Positions 33,922 through 46,300 of a stretch of 64,000 bases of DNA are shown piece after piece. The position numbers were made by a program, and so were the translations under genes. Position 1 is the stretch's first letter; each line of letters opens with the position of its first letter. This stretch comes from Ctenosaura bakeri. Taxonomy: Eukaryota; Chordata; Lepidosauria; Squamata; Iguanidae. Location of the stretch: positions 248,001-312,000 of the forward strand of contig CAOLHI010001281.1 of assembly GCA_948474755.1 (NCBI GenBank), written 5' to 3'. The notes under the pieces were generated by a model. It was not told the origin of the DNA, did no database searches, and worked only from the letters and a program-made list of their open reading frames with translations.

Positions 33922-34548
33922 CGTTGGCATTGCTAGCTGTACAGTAACCAAGTGAGTTATCGCTGTCTGTGCTCCCTACCACTTCTTGGCTGCTGATGTT
34001 CTCTTTATCTTTCGTATTTGAGTCTAAGCTACTTGCTGTTCCTACCCAACAAGATTATTTAGCATCAAACTCAGATTTGCCAGAACAAACTGATCAACCT
34101 GCATGTTTTACATAGGAGCTCAATTATTAGTGATAAAAAAGATAAAGCTTATAAATCCAGGAGTAGTTGTTTCAAGATCTGGTAGCATGAGAGTGTCTTA
34201 ATCCCCCCCCCACATACACATTTTTAATAGACACTTTGGGATCTTGTGTGAATAGAGGCAATAGCTAAAAATGCCTGAGGCATTTTAAATGGTTGCCTCA
34301 TTTGGCCAGGGCGGTTTATTTGGCAAGGGGAGATTCTTCTGTATCTGAATACAGAGGTTCTGCTGAGGGGAGCTGATTTCCTTTAAGACTAAAAAATGCT
34401 TTATTATCCCACATACCTTTTCAAAAGGACAAATCCTTGCATTTAGTCTAAGGTGCAAATTAGGGACAGGATAATTCCTTGGCTTTTAACCAACATAACA
34501 GGGGAAAGGCAGAGATAGATAGAAGTTATTGATTCTTCATTTATATAG

Positions 34549-34590
<42 letters not shown>
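34549..34590. repeat. (CT)n microsatellite
   Basis: About 20 uninterrupted CT units. Confidence 0.95.
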
Positions 34591-34593
<3 letters not shown>

Positions 34594-35116
34594 GTGTTCC
34601 ATAGAGACATAGGAAGTCATTAGTTTTGGCAGGCAATTGTGCAGTGATGGAAAATTTAAATCTAGAAGTAGCAATACAGTGCCTTGAAAAAAAAAACAGA
34701 CTGCTAACATTAGAAAGTTTAAACAGGAAATGTAGTAAGTACTTCTGAATTAACCTCCCACTAACAATATCCTTGGAGTAAATGATTCAGGCAGCATGTG
34801 GAAATAGTCCTTCTATGGTGATATTAACAAATACTTAATACCTAGAGCATGCAGGGTTTCTAGTTTGGGTTGTTGCTTCTTTTCATCTTGGTTGAAGCCC
34901 TGGCTCTTTTGTTGGCTTTAGAAGAAGCAGAAATGGAGTTGGATGTAGCTTTATCTCTTGCAGAGTGTCTTTTCTGACTTTACCTTGGAAGCTGGGAGCA
35001 CCTTCTGTTCCATTTAGTAATGCTTGGAGTCTGGGGTTACATGAGAGAAGTCCATGTCAGTCTCCTTCCCAAGCTGGTCTTGTTAGAAGAAGTAGCATTG
35101 CTGTGCAACACAGACC

Positions 35117-36487
35117 CAGTGGCTCTTAACCTTTTCTTTAACAGGGAGCCCTTGTAAATAAGTGTTGCTAGGAACCCCCAAGACTTAAATACAGTCAGCC
35201 CTCCACATTTGCAGGTTTCACTTTTGCAGATGTGGTTATTCATGGATTATTTGCTGTCGCCTCTGCTACTTCCCTATGCCATTTTTAATAGGGATTGCAA
35301 GCCTCATGACACTGAGAAACTGCAAATGAGGCTTGTAAGTCCCTCTTAAAAATGGTGTGGGTTAGCAGTGGAGGTGGCAGTAAGCCCCACCAGCCACCCA
35401 CTTCTGCCGTGTCAGGGAAACCTGATGCCTCAAAGGAATCCAGGGCGGGTTGAATATGATGATCATACTTTTTTGTATGTTAAATATGGCTTGGGAAGGC
35501 CTAATCACGATTTTTCCACTTTCACAGGGGTCCTGTGCCCCTAACCCTAGCAAATGTGGAGGGATGACTATATTTAGATTTAGATTTAAGTATTAAGATA
35601 TTTGTTCAAAGTTGCTCATCTGTTGCTCACCCTTATCACTTATTCATCCAGTAGACAATGCGAAGGAAAGGAGGCTTTGTTAATGGTCTGTTGAGAGGCA
35701 CTTTGAGATATATCAAGTGCCAAGACAGTAGAATAAACTGGAATTTCCTAAAGGAAAGTTATGAATGGAAGGCAGGCCTAAAAAATAATTTCTTTTGCCC
35801 TTTCCCCCAAAGCAGTGCTTGGAAAGTAAGGCTCTCGGTGCAGCTCTCAGGGAAAGCACAAGAAAAATGTTGTTTCTCTCCAAAGGAGGACTGAGGGAGT
35901 AGGGAGGGTAATTGCTTCTTTTGAAAGCACCTAACCTCTCTACTCTCTTGGTACTCCTTCAAAGGGAGATGGTGTTTCTTTTGCACTATCCCCCCCCCCA
36001 AAGGACCACTAAGACCCTTGTTACTTCACTTCCAAGCAGCCACAAGAACAAAGGGACTCCTTTCTGTTCTTGTGGCTACTTGGAAGCAAAGCTCCACTGC
36101 ATTGCCGGGCCCTGGGTTGAGCCGGTTTTGCCGCATCCAGCACACAAGGCCTTGGCTGGGCATCTTCCCTTGTCTTCTGGGCTCTCTTCTCTCCTTCCCA
36201 CGTTCTGGACTCTCTGGCGCACCTGCAGAGTCATGCTCAAACCCTCCAGCACAGGGTAAGACACCCGCCAGCACATAGTTGCCACTGCCACTACCATCAT
36301 CACGACCACCTTTGAGGAATCTGAGACATGCTACATCAATCGGCCGGAACTGACCAGGACATTCTTTTAGTTCCTTAAACCTAGGATTTTCCCTGTTTTT
36401 TTGGGATGAATGGCAACCCTATGCAGACCCCTCTGAGGGCTCCCCAGACCTCTGGGGATCCATGGACCCCAGGTTAAGAACCACTAG
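35117..36487 (-). mobile_element. hAT-like element with a nested Tigger-like MITE
   Basis: The left end CAGTGGCTCTTAACCTTTTC and the right end CCCAGGTTAAGAACCACTAG are inverted relative to each other. They are also the swapped ends of the cleaner copy at 62998-63720, so this copy has the opposite orientation. The possible flanking repeat is weak (CACAGACC / CATAGATT, 5 of 8). The Tigger-like element 35192-35570 is inserted inside. A short hairpin is at 36031-36091 (arms CTTCCAAGCAGCCACAAGAA / TTCTTGTGGCTACTTGGAAG). Overlapping frames in its GC-rich part are not genes. Confidence 0.55.
35192..35570. mobile_element. Tigger/pogo-like MITE, copy A
   Basis: Left end CAGTCAGCCCTCCACATTTG, right end complement TAGTCATCCCTCCACATTTG. 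TA lies on both sides (35190-35191 and 35571-35572). The length is 379 bp. Ends of the form CAGTCRGCCCTCC are typical of Tigger-group mariner relatives. No transposase frame. Confidence 0.8.
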
Positions 36488-36624
36488 CATAGATTCTTTC
36501 CAATGGGGGGGTAGATTTTTGGTGTCACCAAGCAGAACAGAAGAAAGGAACCACTCTGTTATGGAAAGGTAATATTGGGAGGTGATCAGAGTGATGGTGT
36601 TCATGATATTCCTGTTGTACATGG

Positions 36625-36834
36625 AAGAACTTAGGGTTGGACTACAGCCTTGGAGACCAGGGTTCAAATCCCCACTCAGTCACAAAAAAACAATGAGTGA
36701 CCATGGGCAAGTTATACTCTGTCAACCTGTGAGGAAGGTAAAGGCAACCCCCTCTGAACAAATCTTGCCAGGAAAACCCTGTGATTGGTTCACAATAAGT
36801 CAGAAGTGACTTGAAGGCACACAACAACAACAAA
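36625..36834 (+). mobile_element. tRNA-headed Sauria-type SINE with (ACA)n tail
   Basis: Box A is worn (GGTTGGACTACAGC). Box B GGTTCAAATCC is at 36661-36671. The middle GTGACCATGGGCAAGTTA, tail CAATAAGTCAGAAGTGACTT and final CACACAACAACAACAA are all in order. Confidence 0.85.
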
Positions 36835-37688
36835 TGTACATGGCAAAAAGTCAATGTTTAAAGAGAAAGATGGTAACCCAAAATCTAAAGAAATTTTCAA
36901 TTGGCATTGGGCTAGGTTTTACTTTAAAAAGTGTACTGAATGTACGTTATTATGGTTAAAGATGGTTTTAAACAAGGCATACTAAAAGAAGCTGAGCATT
37001 CTTTAATTCAGGATTCTTGATATTCTGTATATTGCAGATTGCTTTAAGCACAAGGAATGGCAAAGTAGGTATATAATTTTATGGAACTTGGCCAGTAACA
37101 ACAAACTTCTTGGGAAAAGTCTGTTTTTCTGTTCTAAGTTGGTTTCTTGTGTGGCTTTTTGGAGGGACAGCATGCTGTTATTGCACAAAATGAATAGCAT
37201 GATCCTCTACTGGCATGTAAAGATTCAGAAGAATCCTGTGGTATAACTTTGGGATAGTTCCATTCAGAGTAGAGAAGATGGAACAGCATGTCTAAATGCT
37301 CTTGCACCTGGAAAAAAAACCCTGCCCTTAGAAAGTGAGATCATCATAGAGAAGAGGGGTAGGGGTGGAAATTGCCTCATTTTGCATCAGGGTACTGCTG
37401 TGGAGCTATGTTTGGCCAAGCACTCAAAGATCCTCAGGTTTTTTTTAAGTTAATGCATAAAATTTAGGTAAAACAGACTAAAAATTAACTGAGATTAATA
37501 AATAATTTCCACTAAATATGATGAAATTCATTAAAATCCCTCCCACTCAGTGTTAACAAAAAAAAAAATCCTCTCCATTCATACTTAATTATTAAATCTA
37601 TATTTATGTACATGTGAAATTTAATTTTTCTGATATTAACTACTGAAACTGAACAAGAAATAATTTCACACTATTTAGAATGATTTTA
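36835..37688. other. Intron 2 stretch without recognised elements
   Basis: AT-rich, unique-looking; no exon or nameable repeat. Confidence 0.4.
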
Positions 37689-38126
37689 CAGTCAGCCTTC
37701 CACATTTGCAGGTTTCACTTTCACAGATCTGATTATTTGCAAGTTTCTCCAATGCCTGCCCTCCCCTCCAACCTCAAGCACTTCTTTTCTGGGAGGAACC
37801 TTCTGTCTTGGTGGCTCCGATCAGGCTGTGCAGCCTTTTAAAACCCATCTCTGCCCTCCTCTTCCGCCTCTACCAGCTGCTGCCTGGCCAGCTAGGATGG
37901 ATCACAGCCTGATTTATCAGCATCACAAACCCTCTCCCAATGCCTCACACACACCAAGGAAGGAGATGGGCCAGACAGGAAGTACAGAGCCATCGTCCCA
38001 ACCTTTTCTCTCTTCTTTCCCTGACCGTGCTTCAGCCCCCTTCCCCCAAAACACACAAATATTTTTTTGCAGAGGTCCTGTGCCCCTAAACCTAGCGAAT
38101 GTGAAGTTCCTTTTCCCATTGGCTGT
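37689..38126 (-). mobile_element. Tigger/pogo-like MITE, copy B
   Basis: Left end CAGTCAGCCTTCCACATTTG after TA (37687-37688). The right end is worn (TAGCGAATGTGAAG ... TTGGCTGTA), so the border is approximate. The interior (CACAGCCTGATTTATCAGCA and neighbours) matches the reverse complement of copy C at 53037-53502. The two lie in opposite orientation. Confidence 0.7.
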
Positions 38127-38606
38127 ACATTTAGACATTTGCTACTGAATTTTGGCAGTGAACCACCAATTTGGATTTAAAAAGAAGCATCATGTGGGGG
38201 GCACAATAAAGGGCATGGAGGCAGCATGTGGCCCGTGGGCCTCATTTTGTCCACCCTTCTGTGTAGGATACTCCTGCTGTGGCAAAACAGTACCTCATGT
38301 AATTTTTGAAGTTGAACAGCGAAGTTGAGGCTATTCCACTTGGATATTACCTTGGGTATTCTGTGGAAGATATTTTAAGACTCTACTTGCACACACACAA
38401 AACTAAAATTAGAACAGACATTTGCCATTTTATGCATGGATAAGTTTTCCAGTTGAAATTAGTCTGCAGTTCCTTAATGGTAAAAATACAAAAGGAAAGT
38501 TTTGTTGGATGTAGATTGCTTCAGAGTACATCAGCTCATATAGATTAAGGCATTGCTGGGGAAAATGAGACCTAATTGACATTGCTCTCTCTATTGTGAT
38601 GAAGAA
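38127..38606. other. Intron 2 stretch
   Basis: A worn hAT-like phrase (GGCCCGTGGGCCTCATTTTG, about 38230-38249) is the only possible element. No exon is seen. Confidence 0.35.
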
Positions 38607-38812
38607 GATTATTATTGTTGTTGTTGTGTCCCTCCAAGTCATTTCCAACTTACGGCAACCCTAAGGCAAACCTGTCATGGAGTTTTCTGGGACTGAGAGT
38701 GTGTAATGCAGCCAAGGTCACCCAGTGAGTTTCCATGGCTGAGTGGGGAATGGAACCCCGGTCCCTAGGGTCGCAGTCCAGCTCTCAAGCTGCTACACCA
38801 TATTGGCTCTCA
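38607..38812 (-). mobile_element. tRNA-headed Sauria-type SINE
   Basis: Minus-strand copy with tail complement TTATTGTTGTTGTTGTGTCC, CAAGGTCACCCAGTGAGTTT, box B complement GGAATGGAACCCCGG and box A complement AAGCTGCTACACCATATTGG. Confidence 0.85.
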
Positions 38813-40322
38813 TGACGAAAATTACCAATACTTAAGTAAGTTGAGCTACAGCTTAATAGCAATAGCTGTAATAAACAGCTGCCATCCGAGCTGTTTGTAA
38901 AAAACTGCTTTGTCTAGAGAGATTCTGGTGCACTTCCCCACCCCACCCCCAAGGTGCTTAAGCAGAACATGAACAGTTTTTCTATTTTGTAGAAATATAT
39001 TGCATAGCTGTTGTGAGATTTCACTTGTCAGATTTACAAAACTATTTGGAGACACCCACACACCCTTTTTTCCCTTCTTGTTAATGGTACATTTGAACTA
39101 ATGATAGCACTACAGGACCTTGTCAGAAGGCTACCTGGCATCATGTGTCCATACAGTTGTGGATATTTATGGCCATTAGGTTTGGATGAATTTCTCAATT
39201 GTTTTGTGGGCATGGATGGTCTTATTAAGGATGCACCCCTTTCTGTTGCTCCTGCCAATGCCGAATCACAAGCATGCATGTAAACAGAATGCAGTGATCT
39301 CATTGGACTTCATTTACCCTTGCAAATTGCAGCCACAAACTGTTTTTCTGCCTCTGAATAGCCAAGATGATTGTTCAGGAATTCCATTTTCCATGCTTAA
39401 AATACAAGCCACTGTTGAGTGGAGAAACACAAAAACATCCCACACTTGTTTAAAATCCCAGAGGACAAATCTGTGTGTTTGCTTTCTTTCTTTCTGCTAA
39501 TGTGTAAAAGTTTTTTTTTCCTTGAATTAATAAAAATCTTCAACAAGAGTTAAACAAGAGGTGTTTTGGTAATGGGGATGTAATGATGGAGGAAATAACA
39601 TTCTCTTACTCATTATTTAAAGAACAATACATTAATACTGGGTTATTTTTTATCATGATGATTTTCACTTAAAAATGCAAAAATGATCCTAAATCTCCTT
39701 CAAAGAGCAATGTTTAAGAGTTTTACAATGAGTAAAATTTACATTTTAAAAAAAAAAAAAACACCATAATGTTATCCATTGTCAAAATATTTTGCCAAAA
39801 AAAATTTTTTTTTGTTGCTGCTTCAGAAAACTTACTGGTTCCAAGCTCTGCCACAAGAGAGGTTAGGATATAGACCCTAAAGGAACCTGGCCCAACCAGG
39901 AACTCTCAAGATGTGTTAGAATACAGTTTATATAACGCAGTTTATGTAGCTGGCTGTGGAATTATGAGAGTTGTATTCCAGCACATTTGCAGTGCGCCAG
40001 ATTGGATGTCTGACTGCGTTGACTTTTCACAGTGTGTGTTTATGTTTCAACTCTTTAGCAAGACTCCATTTGATCTGTGGGTATATTAAACAATTTTACA
40101 AATTAGGATGGAGGGAAGTGTGTGGACACCCTTCCCTTCCTACTCCTTACTGTGACCAAGATTTATGGAAATGCTTCCCCTGGAGTTTCTTTATCACTCT
40201 GAGTGTGGTGTGCCTCTAAAGAAGAGAACAGTTATTAAATGCCTTACGCTAGCATTTCATTACTAGGAGGCTGTTATTCCTATTAGCCTGCTGAGTCAGG
40301 CTAGAGGAATTATCTAATTCAG
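38813..40322. other. Intron 2 stretch without recognised elements
   Basis: AT-rich and unique-looking. A-runs near 39749-39762 and 39796-39812. No exon. Confidence 0.4.
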
Positions 40323-40490
40323 TACCAAGTGGCATCCGAAGAAGTGGATTTATATCCACAAAAGCTCATGCAAAAATTAAAACCAGTTAGTCTTAAAAGT
40401 GCTTCCAAATTTCTTTGTTTTGTTTTTTTAATCCCACTTCCTTCCTCCTTTTTATGCTGCAAGAGACCAGCATGGCCACTTCTTTGAAAA
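40323..40490. repeat. Sauropsid interspersed repeat, class unknown (copy 1)
   Basis: GGATTTATATCCACAAAAGC, CAGTTAGTCTTAAAAGTGCT and TTATGCTGCAAGAGACCAGC are phrases of a repeat common in reptile and turtle genomes (CACGAAAGCTTATG, GTTAGTCTTTAAGGTGCC, ACAGACTAACACGGCT). A second copy is at 43262-43365. I do not remember its classification. Confidence 0.5.
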
Positions 40491-40599
40491 CTACCTGATA
40501 GGGAAGAAGAAAGGATGTTTGGAAGGGATTTTAGAGGAGTCTGAAGCAACTGATGATCTTGTCCTCTTTGTTGCCACTGGGATGTGTTGAATCAACCTA

Positions 40600-41130
40600 T
40601 GCAATTTTACTTTTTCTCAGTCTTATAAATGCAGAAATCCTATCTCTCCCCGGCCCTGCTGCAAAAGGAAAAAAAAATTCTCTTATTTTTGGTGTGTTGG
40701 CAAAACTGTCTCTTGAATTATGGCCATGAGAATTGTTGAAAGGGGAGGCGCTCAGCTAAATAGCTAGTGCCTTTTTGCCAATGGGTTATTTTTGGTGTCT
40801 TCAATTACAGTCTTCTTTCTTGTTCTCCCTCTGGCAACCGCACTGGTGTCATGTAAATGTATGCTGAGTTGCAATAGCAAAGCCGCTAAATGAATAAGCC
40901 CCTCTGGGGGGTGGGGTAAAGGACACGTTTACGGCAGTGTGCCTTCCTCCTCCTACTCTTTCCTTCTCCTGTCTGCCCTCCCCCTGCCTCTACAATTAAA
41001 GATCTTGACTTCTTGTAATAAATAAATATCCCTTGGTCAGGGATATTTTGACTTGAGAGTAGCAACAGGAAGTTTCACTTGGAAGATGCTGCATACGAGC
41101 TGGAATTGTGGTTAGGCTTTTAAATGTTGC
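40600..41130. promoter_or_regulatory. Candidate non-coding regulatory stretch
   Basis: This 0.5 kb has no recognisable repeat. It contains a dense set of motif-like words: TGTCATGTAAATGTATGCTG followed by AGTTGCAATAGCAAAG (40847-40882), GCTAAATGAATAAG, ACAATTAAAGATCTT, and TTGGTCAGGGATATTTTGAC. The call rests only on texture, and conservation was not tested. Confidence 0.25.
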
Positions 41131-43261
41131 CTCAGAGGGAAACTATGAAAATGTTTAATGCTGAATTTGCCTTGTGTTGTACATGTTAATAGTAACAACT
41201 GTGACAGTTAGCTTTACAGCAGTTACGTGTACTGTAGAACTAGAATTGAGGAGAAATGTTGGGCCCCCTTTGATCACATATTATAACAAGCAGCCCCCCC
41301 CTTTTCCCAGTTGTCTTCTCATCCAATAAGGCTCAGTGTAAACACATGGGTTTGTGAATGGCAAAGTCTTCAGTGTCTGACTTCTGTTTGAGAAGCAGCC
41401 AGGAGTGACTAACTCCTCTTAATCCAATTTATAGAGGATTTTCTCTATTTCTCTTTCTCTCTCTCTCTTAAATACCAACTTTTTATTATTATTATTCCTT
41501 CTCAGTTAGTAGACAAGCAGAAGGGTCTGTGATAACAACTGATTGTTCAGATTTCTTTCACACAAAGGTTTTTAAATGGTACCTTTTGAGGTTTTATGCT
41601 CAGAATTCAGGAAAGGGTTTTTTTAACTATAGCTCCCAGAATCCCCTATGTAGCAAGGCCAAGACTTTTTGATGTTACAGTAGCACTTGGGTTCTTGTCC
41701 GGCTACAGCCTCTCCCCTTTTGTAAACAGGATATAGTCACTAGATTAGATCCAGATATTGTTATTTACTTGAAGAAGTTAGTTAGGGACTACAAAGCCCT
41801 TTGATTTCAGGGAGTCTACTGTAGTTGACTAAATTTGGATCCAAACCATTGTGTATTGCATGACTTGTTGCTGACTTGTGCTCTCCTCGTCTCTCTCTGC
41901 CTCATGGTTCACCACCTTCTATGGTGATTCCTATAACCATGACCAAGGAAGTGCACAGTCATCCAACTTTCTCTTTATCTTATTAAGTTCTTAGGTTTGG
42001 GAGGATTTTTTTTAATATATATATATAACTTTGCTGTATACATAAATAAACACATGTCTGCTAAGAAGGCTGAAACCAAAAGCTTCTGATCCTTCTATGG
42101 TGTTCTTTACATCATTGTCCTGTTTCCTATCTCCCAAAGAGCTCTCTTAAGTGTGCGAATCCAGCTTAACCTTTGACTCAGGTGCTGCCCAGTGCAAATG
42201 GGGGTTAGTTCGGCCATCTGTCCTTTCCATTGCTGAATATTACCTATAGTTTTTCTGCCTTCCTTACTATTGAAGCAACATGTCTACAGCACTATTCATT
42301 CAAAGTCGCTTCAGATGTCCTTTTAAGAGGTGTCTTAGAGCAGTTTTATCTGAGAAGTCAAAAGATAAGTAATGCCTCTTGCTAGAAAGGAAATCTGTCT
42401 GAAGCAGGATTGAGCAATGGTTGGTCACAGATGTTACTGGACTTCAGCTGCCATCAGCCCTAGCCAGCGGAGTTAGGGGTGAGATATGGTGGGAAGCATA
42501 GTTCAAGAACATTGAGAGGACCACACATGTCCTACTTCTGAACACAGACCAAGAATTTCACTTTACACTAGACTATGGGTCAGCTAAGTAACTCCCCCAA
42601 GACACTTTTTCCAGTTCTCCAGCTCGCTTAGGCTATCTTTTTTTTTTTTTTTTTTGGCAAAGGGGAGGTAAATTATTTCTCCTGGACACTTTTTAAATTG
42701 GCTCACTGTTTAACATCAAAGAATGCCCATTTTTTGAGAACTACAAGTATATGAGTAAGCTTGTCTGGTTCTCCCCCACCCCCATTTTGGAGATTTTTTT
42801 TGGCTGAAAATTGGCACCTGGACCCACCACAGTTGCCTACCACTGCATTAGACCATCATGTAATTGAGTGTCTAATTGCTTCCCCAACTCCGGTATCAAA
42901 AGTATCCTCAAACTCCTAAGAGTAGATTTTTAATACATTCAGTAGGTTTCATTTATTTATTTATGTAAAGCCATTTTCTAGGGGAAGCTGTACAATATTA
43001 CAGTAACTGCGGAGCATTGTATGTCTGTCTATCTATTATGGTGCACTACAGAGAATTAAGCTCAAAAATTTTTAAGAAAATGCTAAGATAAGTAAATGCG
43101 CAAAGTGAATATAGTATACACTTGTCGTTTGGAACCTTATTACCCTGCCCCACCCATTTTCTCGTTGTTTCATGATAATAAGGTAATTTGGGAAGTGATG
43201 TAGTAGATAGGATCGGAGGCTACAGCAGGAAGACCTAGTTCAGTTTCTTCCTTAGTTATGA
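41131..43261. other. Intron 2 stretch, mostly unique
   Basis: Worn hAT-like phrases (ACTTCAGCTGCCATCAGCCC near 42453; CTATAGCTCCCAGAATCCCC near 41626), a short CT tract (41441-41469) and a T-run (42639-42655). No exon. Confidence 0.4.
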
Positions 43262-43365
43262 AGTTCACAAAGATAGAAACCGGTCAGTCTTAAAGGTGCT
43301 GCCCCTCTCCTCTCTCTTTTTATGCTGCAAGAGATTAACAGAGCTACATCTTTGAAAAGGTAATC
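43262..43365. repeat. Sauropsid interspersed repeat, class unknown (copy 2)
   Basis: ACCGGTCAGTCTTAAAGGTG and TTATGCTGCAAGAGATTAAC match copy 1 at 40323-40490, with the first part missing. Confidence 0.45.
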
Positions 43366-46300
43366 TTAGGTCAGTCACAGATTTTTAGCATAGCTTATCC
43401 AAGAAGGTTTTGTTGATGGGAATAAAATAGAAGACTAATTCCTTTTGGAAGAGGGACAGCAGACGCAAACCATCATGTTCTGCCTATGAATTATTTTCAA
43501 GCCCTGACACTGTCTTCAGGGTTCCCCCACCCCACCCCACCCTGATCTCTGGCTTCAGTAGTTTGCCCAAATAATTGGCAGGGGTGGGGCGATACCTCAG
43601 TCTCTTTAATAATATCTCTTTATAGATGTACAGACTCTGTAAGATTCCAGACATTGTCTGATGAGATTGAAATTTGAGCTCTTTTTGAATTGAGCTTGAG
43701 GGTTAGAGATAGGATTTGGCTTTGAGTGGCCTGGGATAACCTGTGCTGGAAGACAGACCCATAAGTGGAAGAGTCTGGCCCTCTTGTTTCTGCTAGGCTT
43801 CTCACTAGCTTTTGATACCCATTGCCTTTTCATCTTCTTCTTGATAGGTTGGCTGGGATAGAATCTAGAGGCACTATGTTACAGTTGTGGCTTCTGGTTC
43901 ATTTGTGTGTGTGCGTGTGTGTGTGTGTGTGTGTGTATTCCTTTAAATTGTTTCTGTAGACACTCCTGGAAATATAATTGAATGGTGATATATGGATGCT
44001 TATAATAAATAAATATAAGATGCTGCATATGGAAGTTTTCCTCCCCAAGAGTTTAGGATTGGTTTGTGTGTATCAACAAACATGTGGTTCTGGGTAATGC
44101 AATAGACATTATATGGTTGGACTTTGGAAGGGCTTTTGCTAACAGTACTTCACCAGATGCTCCTGGGTAAATATAACAGTCATGGAATAAGAGGATGTAC
44201 TCTCTGTAAGGCTGTTTACTTGTTAAAGAAATGAAACAGATAGTAGGTATAAATGGACAGTTCTCCCAGTAGAAGAGAATAGCCAGTACCCAAGGATTTG
44301 TATTGGGACTGGTGCTGTGTAACATTTAACCAGTTATCTAGAGTCAGGTTCAAGAACCAAAGTAGCTTCTTTTACAGATGATTCCAAATAAGCAATGCAT
44401 AGGAGAGAACAATTTTTGAACCATCCAGGGGCTTTAAGCATTTTAGGGGAGCTGGATAGGACCTGCAACCTCAGCATTATCACTCGGTTTGGTCTGAACC
44501 TGGGAAACCCCAAATTCATTAAATGTCAGAAGAGAAACACATTTCATATACAACCTGTCAATTGTACAAGTCTACCCTCATTACATAACTCCTTTTTGAA
44601 TGCTCCATAGCTTGTCTAGTAGCATTATCCCATACAAAGCATTAACTCTTCAGCATTTGTGAACATGACTCATTTTCATCACTTGTCCATATCCTCTACC
44701 CTTCTATGCTGTGGATATAAAAACCATGCAGCAATATAATTGCTCTAGCTGCTGTTGGTGACATTCAGTTTACACTAGCTATCAACCATTGCCTCTAAAT
44801 GTAATAAACTACTTCCCTCAAATTACAATGTGCTTGCTTCACCCATGACTGCATACTGTAGGAATGGGAAATCCAGTTTTACTGGTATGTAGGCATTCTG
44901 GGGCCAATGACATTTACTTCCATCAGGTATCTCTCCCATGGAAGAGCGAGCCTACCTGGTTTGAAGAATCCTGGGACACCTGTGTCTACACCCTGCCTCT
45001 TCCTGTTGAGCCTACGCTAGCTATGTTGAAATAACTCCCTCATTGTGCACAGTCATTAAAAAAAAAAGATAAACAGTTGCCTGCCCAAAGGCTAGTGCCA
45101 AGATTCTCAAACTTAAAGCTTCTGAGAGGAATTAATTTTCCTGCTCATACCACATGTGCTTTGTCTGCTATCTTCATCATGCCAAACTCTGAATTGCTCT
45201 TTAGGGAGTACAGTAACGAAACAACTGTTGTCAGCAGTCCAGCTAATAGTAATTTACAAATTCCATTTCCCTCATCCCACATATCCACACTTCCCAGTTT
45301 AGAGCAGGCAACATGCACCAGATGCTGTTGGGAAACAGGAGTCTTCCTGTCCCAAAGGGCCCGTGTTGCACTCTGCTCTTGGAAGTATGGGTGAATGCAC
45401 ACAGTGAAAATTTTAGTTCCAGTTCCGGTTCTCTTTAAAGCACAGTTCTCCTAGTGTTTTCTGGCAATTTGGTGTATGTTCTTTAAATGTAGATTTATTG
45501 GAATGTCTTCTCTCAAGGGTTCTTGAAAATACACCCTTGCTAATGAAAATAAAGCTTGCCGTTGTCTCTTTTCCAAATTGTAATCACTTTTGGCAGTGTC
45601 CAGATACAGTGTTGACATGATGACTTCTACTGAAGATCACTTAGTTTTTCTGATGGATAAATGTGCAGGAGTGAAGTTAAATCCTTGAAAATTTCCACAT
45701 GGTCTTTTTCTGGGAAGATCTGTCATCTTGCCTAGCTCCATGTTACTAAGAGTCCAGGACAGGGTAGTGAAATGACTATTAGATCTGAATGTGGGGAAGG
45801 TTGTAAGTTCAGTATTGCATGTCACTGTCTTTCAGCCTAATCTTCTTTGTTGGGCTGGGTGGGAATAAGTCACAACAATTACAAAAGCACTCTGGGATCT
45901 GTAGGCATGATTCTTCTTCCTCCATCCCCACAAAAAAGGCTGAGAAGAAACTTGGATTACCTCTTGCTTTGCTGTCTGCTGAACTGTCTGGTGTGTATAG
46001 AAAAGTTTGGGTTCTTGCAAAATATTTGCAGTTAATCTTTAGTGGCCGTTTTGATTTTATTTAAAGCACTTTTAGCTAATACATATATATTCTACGTGCT
46101 ATAGACCAAACTTTGAGCGGGCATAGTTATGTCAACAGACAAAAGGCCTGAGGAATGTGTATCGAACTCTCCATTCCTGGCCTGTTTAGTCAGGCTTGGA
46201 AAAACTTGGAAGTTTTTTAGCAAAATGATGGGTCTCTTGAACCTGCTCCAGTTCAAGTTTTCATTGGAGTTGAATCTTTGCTATTCTCAGTGTAGCTTTA

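Larger units (their letters stand above)
33746..35116. other. Intron 2 stretch with two microsatellites
   Basis: Apart from the AT-rich tract at 33865-33921 and the CT tract at 34549-34590, no element or exon is recognised. Confidence 0.5.
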
